64,000 nt of DNA from a bacterium (GTDB taxonomy: Bacteria > Planctomycetota > UBA1135 > UBA2386). A program made the position numbers and the translations under genes. The notes beneath the pieces are model-generated. The model was given only the letters and a program-made list of their open reading frames with translations. It was not told the DNA's origin and did not search any database. Location: positions 310,001-374,000 of the forward strand of contig JAUILN010000003.1 in assembly GCA_030432695.1 (NCBI GenBank). Direction: 5' to 3'. This document shows, piece by piece, positions 46,215 through 53,752 of this stretch (the stretch's first letter is position 1; each line of letters begins with the position of its first letter).

Positions 46215-48641
46215 TCAGCGGACGACGCTACCCCGCAGCGCGTTGGTCACTGCCGCAGCACCTGCCGCATCGACGACCACCGCCTGCACGCCGAACGCGG
46301 CGCCGAGCAGGGCCGGGTCCGTCGGGACGCCGATCGTCTGGCGGCGGACCTCGTCCTGGGCGCCGAACGAGATGGTGGGGCCGAAGACCGATACGGTCGG
46401 GTCCACCCGGACTCGGCCGTACGGCGCGAGATCGACCGGTGTGGAGAGCAGGGGGCCGAGCCACCACGCTGCCAACCGGCTGGTTCCCGCGCCGCGGTCG
46501 TAGAGGTCGAGTTCGTAGCTCCGACCCAGCCGAGGCAGGCTGGCTGCGTGGAGCTGGCGGCGCGTTCCCCACAGGACCTTCCCGCTACTCAGTCTGTCGA
46601 GGTCGCCGTCGGCGTCCAGGTCGGCGGAGTGCAGTCCGTCGGTTCCCGCCAGCGACGGAATCAGGTGCTCGAGCGCGGCGACGTGGAAGTTGCCCTGACC
46701 GTCGTTCAGGAACAGGTGCGCCGCCCGGGCATCGCCGCCGAGCAGGTCCGGATCGCCATCGGAATCGACATCGGTGACCTCGATGTTGTCGAGCTGGGCC
46801 GTCGGCCAGTGGTTGGCCGTGGTGTTGACGAAGCGGCCCCGACCGTTGTTGGAGAGCAGGCGCGGCCCCTCCCAGCCGGCGCCGCGCACCTCCTCGATGA
46901 CGTCGGGATCGCCGTCCAGATCGAAGTCGACCCAGTGCGCGGCCACCGTGCTGCGCCCCGTGGCGAGTGGCGGATACGCGCCGGCCGGTGCGAGCGAGAA
47001 GACTCCGGAACCGTCGTTCAGGGCCAGCACCTGCTGGCCGATGAGGTCCAGCAAGACATCGAGGTCGCCGTCGCCGTCGCAGTCGGCCGCTTCGACGCGC
47101 GCGACGGCGCTCGTCGCCGGCTGGCCGGTGATCGGTGCGAACGTGCCGCTGCGGTTCTCGAACGCCGCGAGCTGCGGTCCCGAGAACAGCACGTCGAGAT
47201 CGCCATCTCCGTCGAGGTCCACGAACACCGGCATGCGGGTGGTCCCCTCCAGACCCGGTGCGGCCCGGCGTTGGAACCGACCCGAGCCGTCGTTGATCGC
47301 CAGGAAGTTCGCGGTGCCCGCATAGGGCTCGACGAAGAGGTCGACGTCGCCGTCCTGGTCGATGTCGACGGGCCGGCAGCGGTCGTCGACCCCGAAGGGA
47401 TGGCTGGAGGTGTCCTCGACGAAGTCCCCGAATCCGTCACCACGCCAGAACCGGCCGAACCACAGCAGGTCGGGGACGTCATCGCCGTCGAGTTCGGCGA
47501 GGAACAGCACGCGCTCCAGGGGTGCGGCGGCGGGCACGTGGACCAGTTCCCGGCCTCCCGCGTTGAACACCGGGACCAGTCCGCGGACGTCCTGGACCAT
47601 GTCCGGGTAGCGATCCCCGTCGAAGTCGAGCCAGACGCGGCGCGCGCTGTCGGGCCGTTCCGCTACGATCGGGCTGAGCGCGGACGAGGACACGAAGTGC
47701 CCGGCGCCGTCGTTGAGCCAGGTCGCATCCCCGCTGACCAGGTCCAGGTCGCCGTCGAGGTCGAGGTCCAGCGTGTCGTGCGGTTCCGGCAAGGCGCCGA
47801 GCCCGCGCACGCCGACGTCGACGTAGCCACCTCCCGCGACACCGAGGAGCACCGTCGGCGGATTGTTGCGGAAGGCGAAGACCAGATCGTCGATGCCGTC
47901 GCCGTCGAAGTCGGCCAGGGCGACGATCGTGCCCACGGCGCTCAGGCCGAGCAGCTGTTCCCGGTAGCCGCCGGCGCCGTCGTCGAACAGCCAACCCTCG
48001 TCGGTGGCGCCGTCGAAGAACACGTCGTCGTCGCCATCCCCGTCGCCGTCCGCGACGTGCAGCGCCTGGAACCGGCCGATCCGGCTGTGGGCCAGCACGA
48101 AGCCCTGCGTGGGCCCGTCGTTCCGGTAGATGTCGAGGTCGGTGCCGGCCCGCACGACGTCGAGATCGCCGTCGCCGTCGAAGTCGCCGAGTTCGAGCAG
48201 GTGCGGATCGCTCAGCATCCAGGATCCGAGGCGCACCGGGTTGTGGAACCGCCCGGTGCCGTCGTTCTCGAGCACCTCGAGGACCTTCAGCAGATAGAAC
48301 TCGCCGAACAGGAACAGGTCGAGGTCGCCATCGCCGTCGGCGTCGCCGAGTCGCGCGACTGCCAGGTCCGGTCGGGCGTTGAGGTGATTGGTCGACGATT
48401 CCGGTCCGGCCCTGAACCGTCCCGATCCGTCGCCCAACAGCGCCGTCGCGCGGCCCCAGAAGTCGCCGACGAGGACGTCGGCGTGGCCGTCGCCGTCGAG
48501 GTCGCCGGCGGCCAGGAAGTCCCGATGGCGATTGGTGCGGGTCAGGTAGGTCGCGCCGTCCTGGATCAGTAGCGGGGTCTGCTGGGTCGCGAGTGGAGCC
48601 AGCGACGTGAGGAGGAGGCAGGCGGTGTGGATCGGTCGCAT
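46215..48641 (-). CDS. Secreted FG-GAP/VCBS repeat protein
   Basis: An 808-residue exported protein. The signal peptide is MRPIHTACLLLTSLAPLAT. About 14 Ca-binding Dx(D/N)xDGxxD loops follow at regular spacing (for example GDLDGDGHADVLVGD, GDFDGDGDLDVVRAG, ADCDGDGDLDVLLDL), the mark of FG-GAP/VCBS propellers of the integrin-alpha type. The C-terminal ~100 residues form the module shared with the other secreted proteins (DPALLGAAFGVQAVVVDAAG). It is probably extracellular, Ca-stabilised and adhesive or substrate-binding. ATG 48641 is chosen because it begins the signal peptide. The exact role is unknown. Confidence 0.85.
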   Translation of the reverse strand: MRPIHTACLLLTSLAPLATQQTPLLIQDGATYLTRTNRHRDFLAAGDLDGDGHADVLVGDFWGRATALLGDGSGRFRAGPESSTNHLNARPDLAVARLGDADGDGDLDLFLFGEFYLLKVLEVLENDGTGRFHNPVRLGSWMLSDPHLLELGDFDGDGDLDVVRAGTDLDIYRNDGPTQGFVLAHSRIGRFQALHVADGDGDGDDDVFFDGATDEGWLFDDGAGGYREQLLGLSAVGTIVALADFDGDGIDDLVFAFRNNPPTVLLGVAGGGYVDVGVRGLGALPEPHDTLDLDLDGDLDLVSGDATWLNDGAGHFVSSSALSPIVAERPDSARRVWLDFDGDRYPDMVQDVRGLVPVFNAGGRELVHVPAAAPLERVLFLAELDGDDVPDLLWFGRFWRGDGFGDFVEDTSSHPFGVDDRCRPVDIDQDGDVDLFVEPYAGTANFLAINDGSGRFQRRAAPGLEGTTRMPVFVDLDGDGDLDVLFSGPQLAAFENRSGTFAPITGQPATSAVARVEAADCDGDGDLDVLLDLIGQQVLALNDGSGVFSLAPAGAYPPLATGRSTVAAHWVDFDLDGDPDVIEEVRGAGWEGPRLLSNNGRGRFVNTTANHWPTAQLDNIEVTDVDSDGDPDLLGGDARAAHLFLNDGQGNFHVAALEHLIPSLAGTDGLHSADLDADGDLDRLSSGKVLWGTRRQLHAASLPRLGRSYELDLYDRGAGTSRLAAWWLGPLLSTPVDLAPYGRVRVDPTVSVFGPTISFGAQDEVRRQTIGVPTDPALLGAAFGVQAVVVDAAGAAAVTNALRGSVVR

Positions 48642-48736
48642 GTGGCGGGAGGCGTCCGGGTGTCGGGCTGCGGACGACAGGGACTCCCGGAATCGGCACG
48701 GTGGACGGGGCGGTCCGCGCCGGGCGTCGGACGCGC

Positions 48737-48742
48737 TACCAT
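48737..48742 (+). promoter_or_regulatory. Candidate -10 box before the exported amidotransferase
   Basis: TACCAT ends ten bases before ATG 48753, consistent with a near-leaderless transcript; no ribosome site precedes the ATG. Confidence 0.3.
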
Positions 48743-48752
48743 CGCCGCCCGC

Positions 48753-49982
48753 ATGACAGCACGCCGACCGAACCTCCCAGTCCTGTGCGCCACCGCGCTG
48801 CTCGCGCTGGCTGCGCCCCTTCGGCCCCAGGAGGCGACGCGCCCGGAGGTGCAGTTCCCGGACGTCACCCAGCTCGCCCCGCTGCGGTTCGGCGAACCCG
48901 ACGACGGGGGACCGTGGATCGCCGGTTGGACCTTCGAGTCGATCGGCTATGGAGACGACCGCGGCCGTGAGCTGCGCGTCGGTCCCGAGGGCCACGCGGA
49001 ACTCGTCGCGCCGGAGAAGGGCGAGGGGGTCGTGCTGCAGGGCGCGGCGGAGACCGCGCGCGGTGATCTGGTGTCCGCGCCGTTCGCGTTGGCGCCGTTC
49101 CGGGAGGTGGACGTCGAGGTGCGCTACCGCATCGAGGAAGGCCGGCCGCTGGTCTTCGCCTGCCTGCGACCCACCGAGGACCGCACCCTGGTGGACCTCG
49201 AGTTCCTGGCCGGAGTCGGGAAGCGGCGCGACCGCACGCAGACGGTGCGACTGCACTCGGGATCGCACCAGGGGCCCTACTCGATCGCGCTGTCGATCGC
49301 GGGCGAAGGCAGCGTGCGGTTGCTGTCGGTAGAGGCCGAGGAGGTCGGCGACTATCCGTGCCCGGAGCGGCCGCTGTGCGTGATCGACATCCGCAGCGCC
49401 GATCCGAACCGTGCTCCGCATCCGAACTTCGCGCGGGTGGCGGCGGTGTTCGGGTTCCCGTCGGTCGAGTACCTGCACTACAGCGAGTACTCGCGGGAGA
49501 AGCTCGACGCGATCGACCCGAGCCTGGTGATCCTTCCGGGCCTCGCGTCGTCGAAGGGCCTGGATTCGAAGGCCATGGACCGCGCCGTCCTCGATGCGGC
49601 GGAGTACGGCGCTCCGGTCGTCGGCGTCTGCCTCGGCCACCAGGTCCTGGCGCGCTCGCTCGGCGCCGAACTCGGGCGCGCGTCGGAATGGGGCCCGACC
49701 GAGATCGGCGTGGTCCGCCGCGATCCGCTGTTCGCGGGTCTACCGCGCGGCCCGCGCTTTTTCGCCTCGGAGTCGCACAACTACCAGGTCGAACGGCCGG
49801 TCGGCGACATGCAGATCATCGCGTCGTCCGAGGTCTGCAAGACCCAGGTGTTCCGCTACCGCGACCGGCCGTGCTACACGTTCCAGGGCCACATCGAGCG
49901 GGCCTGGGAGGTGGAGGCGCCCGAGGCGGTGCTGCTGTGGAAGAACATGCTGCGCGGGTGGGGGTTGGCGCCGAAGAACTGA
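48753..49982 (+). CDS. Exported protein with class-I glutamine amidotransferase domain
   Basis: A 409-residue protein. The N-terminus is a signal peptide (LPVLCATALLALAAPLRPQ). Residues about 35-205 are a beta-sandwich of lectin/glucanase-like appearance, and about 210-409 a class-I GATase fold with Cys293 in GVCLGHQ, His380 and Glu382 in GHIERAWE, i.e. a full Cys-His-Glu triad. Cytoplasmic GATases supply ammonia to synthases; this one appears to be sent out of the cytoplasm without a synthase partner, so a hydrolase role is more likely. A copy of its last ~60 bp is found at 51683-51741. Its stop directly abuts the convergent HEAT gene. Confidence 0.75.
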   Translation: MTARRPNLPVLCATALLALAAPLRPQEATRPEVQFPDVTQLAPLRFGEPDDGGPWIAGWTFESIGYGDDRGRELRVGPEGHAELVAPEKGEGVVLQGAAETARGDLVSAPFALAPFREVDVEVRYRIEEGRPLVFACLRPTEDRTLVDLEFLAGVGKRRDRTQTVRLHSGSHQGPYSIALSIAGEGSVRLLSVEAEEVGDYPCPERPLCVIDIRSADPNRAPHPNFARVAAVFGFPSVEYLHYSEYSREKLDAIDPSLVILPGLASSKGLDSKAMDRAVLDAAEYGAPVVGVCLGHQVLARSLGAELGRASEWGPTEIGVVRRDPLFAGLPRGPRFFASESHNYQVERPVGDMQIIASSEVCKTQVFRYRDRPCYTFQGHIERAWEVEAPEAVLLWKNMLRGWGLAPKN

Positions 49983-51077
49983 TCAGCGCGCCTCGATGCT
50001 GCGCAGCGCGCTGCGCGCCCGGGCCGCGATGTCGGGCCGGTCGTCCTGGCTCAACGTCGTCAGTCGTTCGCGGAACGCTGGACGGCTCACGCCGATCATC
50101 CCGCAGGCGGTGATGGCCTCGGCGAGCAGCGGACGGTTGGCGTCGTTGCCGAGGGCTTCGAGGAGCAGGTCGAGGATTCGTTCGTCGCGCGCGACGGCTT
50201 CGCCCATCGCGCCGAGCGAGCGCATGGCGCGGACCCGTTCGCGTGGGTCGGGCGCGTCGGTGGCGAGCAATGCGAGGCCGAGCGCTGCCTTGGGGTGCTC
50301 GGGGGCGAGACGCGCCAGCGAGCGGGCGGCGGCGGCTTCGAGTAGGCGGTGGGCCTCGTCGGGACGCAGGCCGGACGAGATCGAGGTTCGTTCGAACCGG
50401 ATGCGGCACAGGTATGGCGCTTCTGCCGCGTCCAGGACTTCGAGGAGTTCGGGCATCGCGGCGAGTCCACGGGCAGCCGCGCGCTCCGCGGCGAATTCGC
50501 ATCGGATCAGATCTTCACCGTCCATCGAGACGGCAGGGGACTCCTGGTCCTCGTCGCTCGCGACGACCGCAAGCCGCCCGAACACCCGCATGTACGACGA
50601 CCTGTCGTCGGTCATGATCGTCCTCATGACCTTCTTCAGCGTCTGGCCGTTGAACACGTCTTGTGCGGCGCGGCGGAGTCGAGGGAGTCCCGCCGGGTCC
50701 AGCCACGCGAGTTCCGCGACCGTGCGCGCGAGCCCCTCGTAACCTTCGTTCCACGCGGACGCATCGGCCGTGAGATTCCTGGAGAGCATGGCCAGCAACC
50801 GCTCGTTCCGGGCTGCGGCCGGCTTGCCGATCGCCCGCAGGGCTCGGGTGATGCGGCTCGCCTCGGTCGCCCGGCCCGCCAGCAGCGCACGGTCGAGGGC
50901 CTCGACCAGCGGATCGACCGCCTCGGCGCCGGTGTCGATCACCACGATCAGCTGATCGGGATCGAGCGTCTCGTCCGCGAGATGCGCGATCGCCGCCTCG
51001 AGTGCCGTCGGTTCCTGGCCGAGCAGGGTCCCGCTCAGGAATCCGAACAGGACGATCGATCTCGGGAAGCGGTCCAT
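49983..51077 (-). CDS. Exported HEAT-repeat-like protein
   Basis: A 364-residue protein with a signal peptide (SIVLFGFLSGTLLGQE) and an all-helical body with HEAT-like repeats, clearest in AAARSLARLAPEHPKAALGL, RERVRAMRSLGAMGEAVARD and LLAEAITACGMIGVSRPAFR. Similar exported helical-repeat proteins are frequent in planctomycetes and serve as scaffolds. No enzymatic motif is visible. It ends at the base next to the amidotransferase stop. A weakly GC-poorer 52-bp gap separates its ATG from the decayed segment at 51130. Confidence 0.7.
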   Translation of the reverse strand: MDRFPRSIVLFGFLSGTLLGQEPTALEAAIAHLADETLDPDQLIVVIDTGAEAVDPLVEALDRALLAGRATEASRITRALRAIGKPAAARNERLLAMLSRNLTADASAWNEGYEGLARTVAELAWLDPAGLPRLRRAAQDVFNGQTLKKVMRTIMTDDRSSYMRVFGRLAVVASDEDQESPAVSMDGEDLIRCEFAAERAAARGLAAMPELLEVLDAAEAPYLCRIRFERTSISSGLRPDEAHRLLEAAAARSLARLAPEHPKAALGLALLATDAPDPRERVRAMRSLGAMGEAVARDERILDLLLEALGNDANRPLLAEAITACGMIGVSRPAFRERLTTLSQDDRPDIAARARSALRSIEAR

Positions 51078-51129
51078 CGGACCTTGCAGGGTAGCACCCG
51101 CTGGTCCTTCCCGGAGGACGGTCGGGTGT

Positions 51130-51306
51130 TCACCACCCCAGGTTCAGCGTCAGCCCCGGCGCGAACGACAGCCCCGCACTCGCGCCCGGATCGAGCATCA
51201 CCACCTGCGTGTGCCAGGTCGTGCCGCAGAGGTTGCGGTCGGCGGGCAGCGGCAGGTTGGTGTCGGCACGGAACGGAGCCAGCGGAATGGTCTCCTGGAT
51301 CAGCGG
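51130..51306 (-). pseudogene. Duplicated 3' end of the neighbouring metalloprotease gene
   Basis: This stretch aligns without gaps to 53752-53929 (the 3' end of the gene at 53753-55414). By hand count there are about ten mismatches in 178 bases. It encodes IQETIPLAPFRADTNLPLP and the end GLTLNLGW with its own stop at 51130. It is joined in frame to the HNH relic through CCGCTGATC, a short sequence common to both partners. There is no promoter or signal peptide. Confidence 0.85.
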
Positions 51307-51556
51307 CTTCTCCTTCCTCCTCAGCTCGCGGGGGTCGTCCGAGTCCGGTTCCGGATCGCCAGCGATCGGGAACGCGTTGCGCTTGTAGGTGAGTTGCAGG
51401 TCTTGCAGGAAACGATGTAGTTCAAGCGATCCTGCCCGAGGAGGTAGTAGCCGCCCGGAGCACCGCAGTTGGCGCGCTCGATCCACGCGTCGCTGATCTC
51501 GTGGATCCGCTTCCGAGGGGCCGCCTTCGTCACCTGGTGGCGGATCCTGAGAGGTC
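51307..51556 (-). pseudogene. Relic of an HNH endonuclease (PtuB/TIGR02646-like)
   Basis: One minus frame reads APRKRIHEISDAWIER and then GGYYLLGQDRLNYIVSCKTC; the next base-shifted frame continues YKRNAFPIAGDPEPD and DDPRELRRKEKPL. Together this matches the second half of HNH nucleases whose pattern is a YYWLAYDW-type strand, SCxxCN, then KxxxFPL and KPLL. A one-base deletion near 51400 separates the two parts. An ATG at 51556 overlaps the stop of the ATPase relic (ATGA), but it is in another frame from the first block, so a second shift is present. The N-terminal catalytic region (HFRPK) is not found. It cannot be active. Confidence 0.65.
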
Positions 51557-51683
51557 ATCTCCCTTCGCGCGCCTCCTCGTCGTTCCCCTCGATACGGGTG
51601 CCGTCGGCGCCGCCATGCAGAACGCGGATGTTCTCCGAGGGGATGGTTCCGACGACGAGCGGGCCATGCGTCGACCCGATGGG
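51555..51683 (-). pseudogene. Relic of the C-terminus of an AAA ATPase (PtuA/OLD-like)
   Basis: The minus frame ending at 51555 reads STHGPLVVGTIPSENIRVL and then a polar tail ending EEAREGR. This matches the His-switch strand (THSPxxL followed by xPxENxxVL) of ABC-type AAA ATPases such as PtuA, OLD and related defence ATPases. The sequence is cut at 51683, where it joins a copied fragment of the amidotransferase gene on the opposite strand. Its stop overlaps an ATG for the HNH relic, as in intact ptuA-ptuB pairs. Confidence 0.55.
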
Positions 51684-51776
51684 GCGTGGGAGGTGGAGGC
51701 GCCGGAGGCGGTGCTGCTGTGGAAGAGCATTCTGCGCGGGTCGGGCCTCGTTCCGGCGCGCGTATCGCGTGCGTGA
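51683..51776 (+). pseudogene. Duplicated 3' end of the exported amidotransferase gene
   Basis: Bases 51683-51741 align to 49901-49959 with about four mismatches, encoding WEVEAPEAVLLWKSILRG (parent: WEVEAPEAVLLWKNMLRG). The similarity ends before the stop; the frame closes at 51776 with an unrelated tail. It has no start of its own. It stands on the strand opposite to the relics it abuts. Confidence 0.8.
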
Positions 51777-51785
51777 GGCGATCTC

Positions 51786-53612
51786 CTATCGGATCACCTC
51801 GAGGGCGATCGCGTTGGAGGTCCACACGGCACCCTGGACCAGGAAGGCCTGCTGGAAGTGCAGCATCACGCCATCGGGGAATCCGCGCGGGAGCACGATG
51901 TCGAGCGGCATGTCGGGTGGAACCGCGGCCAGCGCGATGTCGAGCGATGGCACGAGCGTGAAGTCCGGGGTGACGATGTGGGCGGCGTGGGCGCCGAGGA
52001 ACAGCACGTTGGCGCTCGGAGCGACGGGGTTGTCGCTACCGACCAGGGTCAGTCGGTCGACGCCCGGGGACTCGCCGGCGTAGAGCAGGCGCGGCGGATT
52101 GTGCGGCCACGGCGCGTGGGCGCCGCCGAGGTCCTGGACGCTGTGCACGTCTTCGTAGTTCGGCAAGGCGGCGGTGTAGTCGCGCATGCAGCGCGCGACC
52201 TCCGGGTGGTAGCGGATCCGGATGTTGGCGATCGTGCCCGGACAGCCGAGGCAGTAGGACATCAGCGAACTCGTGCCGAAGCCGACGCCTCCGCAGTTCG
52301 GCGCTCCACCACCGGCGTCTCGCGCACAATCGTCGATGGGCACGTCGTCGGATCGGTTGGCGGGCGTGCCGTTGACGTCGATCTTGAAGTTGTGGGTGTG
52401 CCCGACGCCGAAGCTGTGCCCGATCTCGTGGCCGGCTCCGTAGATCTGGAAGAACGGGGACTCCCGCGGCTCGGCCGGGTTGTCGAAGTTCACCGCGCCC
52501 ATGCCGGTGGAGATCGAGAAGCCGTTCTGCACGTGCCCGACGCCCTTCGTTCCCACCGCACAACCCATCTGGGTGCCGCTCATCAGGTGGTAGAGGTCGG
52601 CATCGACCGGTGCGAGGTCCAGCCCCGGGCCCAGGTTGAATCGTGGTCCGGCGGTGATCAGGTCCTGGGTGCCCCAGCGGTGCTGGAACTCGTAGAACAC
52701 GTCGACGCAGCACGGGCCGGCGGTCTGGCCGGTGGTGAGGTCCGGCTGGGTCCAGGGGTCGGCCGGCGTCGTCCAGAACCCGAGGTAGTCGAGTTCGCAG
52801 ACCACCCGGACGTCGAGGCGCAGTGCCTGTGCGACCGCTCCGAAGACGAACCGGGCATAGACCTCCGCGGCCCGCACATCGCCGAAGCGGGAATAGAACT
52901 GCCAGTCGGTCTCGATCGCCGACCTGCAGAGCCGCAGGTGGTCGATGCCCGGATCCGGACACTCGTACTGGAAGCTGGGGGCTGCGAGGCCGGTCAGGCA
53001 GGTATTGAAGTCGGGCGATCGGGTAGGAGGCTCCGGGATCAGGTCGCCGCACCGCGAGCCGTTGAGCGAGTTGCGGTCCAGATCGTCGATCAGCAGGACG
53101 CGGAAGTCGTCCCAGCGACCGGCCGCAGGGAAACTCGCGAGGTGGTACAGATGGTCCTGGCTGCGGATCCAACCCCAGATCCCGACCGCGGAGAAGGCGA
53201 TGCACGCGCGGGAGCCGGTGACTCCCACCAGGTTCCCCGACCACAGGGACATGTCCGTCGGCCGCGGCGATCCCGGGGCACCGACCGTGGCGCCATCGAG
53301 GGAGATGAACCTGGGCTCGACGTCATCGATCCGGGTCATCTGCAGATCGACCGTGTTGGCTCCCGGGAGCTGCAGGTTGCCCAGCCTCACGCATCGGTAG
53401 TTGCGCAGCGACTCCACCGCGGATCGCTCCGCGGGGCCCGGCACGAAGCAGTGCGCATCGATCGACGGGTGCGGGATCCTGGTCGTCAGCGGAAAGGCCA
53501 TCGCCTGGACGTGACCGGAGTCGCAAGCCGGCTGCGGCTGGGCTTGGGGAAGGGCCGCGGGCGGCGGCATGGCCAGGGCCGTCGCGACGGTGAGGGCGAG
53601 CGCGGTGAGCAT
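51786..53612 (-). CDS. Secreted zinc metalloprotease (metzincin) with C-terminal module
   Basis: A 608-residue exported protein: signal peptide (LTALALTVATALAMPP), a ~190-residue propeptide-like beta region with Cys pairs, and a metzincin domain with HEIGHSFGVGH (His395, Glu396, His399, His405) and a Met-turn candidate SLMSYC. The C-terminal ~100 residues are the shared planctomycete module (LPRGFPDGVMLHFQQAFLVQ and TSNAIALEVIR). It is similar in plan to the two following metalloproteases but clearly divergent, with more cysteines. It would act outside the cell on protein substrates. The start is the ATG that begins the signal peptide. Confidence 0.85.
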   Translation of the reverse strand: MLTALALTVATALAMPPPAALPQAQPQPACDSGHVQAMAFPLTTRIPHPSIDAHCFVPGPAERSAVESLRNYRCVRLGNLQLPGANTVDLQMTRIDDVEPRFISLDGATVGAPGSPRPTDMSLWSGNLVGVTGSRACIAFSAVGIWGWIRSQDHLYHLASFPAAGRWDDFRVLLIDDLDRNSLNGSRCGDLIPEPPTRSPDFNTCLTGLAAPSFQYECPDPGIDHLRLCRSAIETDWQFYSRFGDVRAAEVYARFVFGAVAQALRLDVRVVCELDYLGFWTTPADPWTQPDLTTGQTAGPCCVDVFYEFQHRWGTQDLITAGPRFNLGPGLDLAPVDADLYHLMSGTQMGCAVGTKGVGHVQNGFSISTGMGAVNFDNPAEPRESPFFQIYGAGHEIGHSFGVGHTHNFKIDVNGTPANRSDDVPIDDCARDAGGGAPNCGGVGFGTSSLMSYCLGCPGTIANIRIRYHPEVARCMRDYTAALPNYEDVHSVQDLGGAHAPWPHNPPRLLYAGESPGVDRLTLVGSDNPVAPSANVLFLGAHAAHIVTPDFTLVPSLDIALAAVPPDMPLDIVLPRGFPDGVMLHFQQAFLVQGAVWTSNAIALEVIR

Positions 53613-53752
53613 CAGGGGGTGCGGCCGGAAGGGAGGGAACGACCCGACCCCGATCGTAGCGCGTCGACCTGACGGCGGGGCCCGGGGGCGTCGGCCTCAC
53701 GCCGGCGGGTCGCCGCACCTGTTCACGCCGGCCCGAGTGCCCAGGGTCGCGT

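Noticed and set aside
51130..51825. A 231-codon continuous minus-strand frame taken as a real gene
   Set aside because: It is a mosaic: only its last third and short middle parts match known proteins, and the HNH core lies in a different frame.
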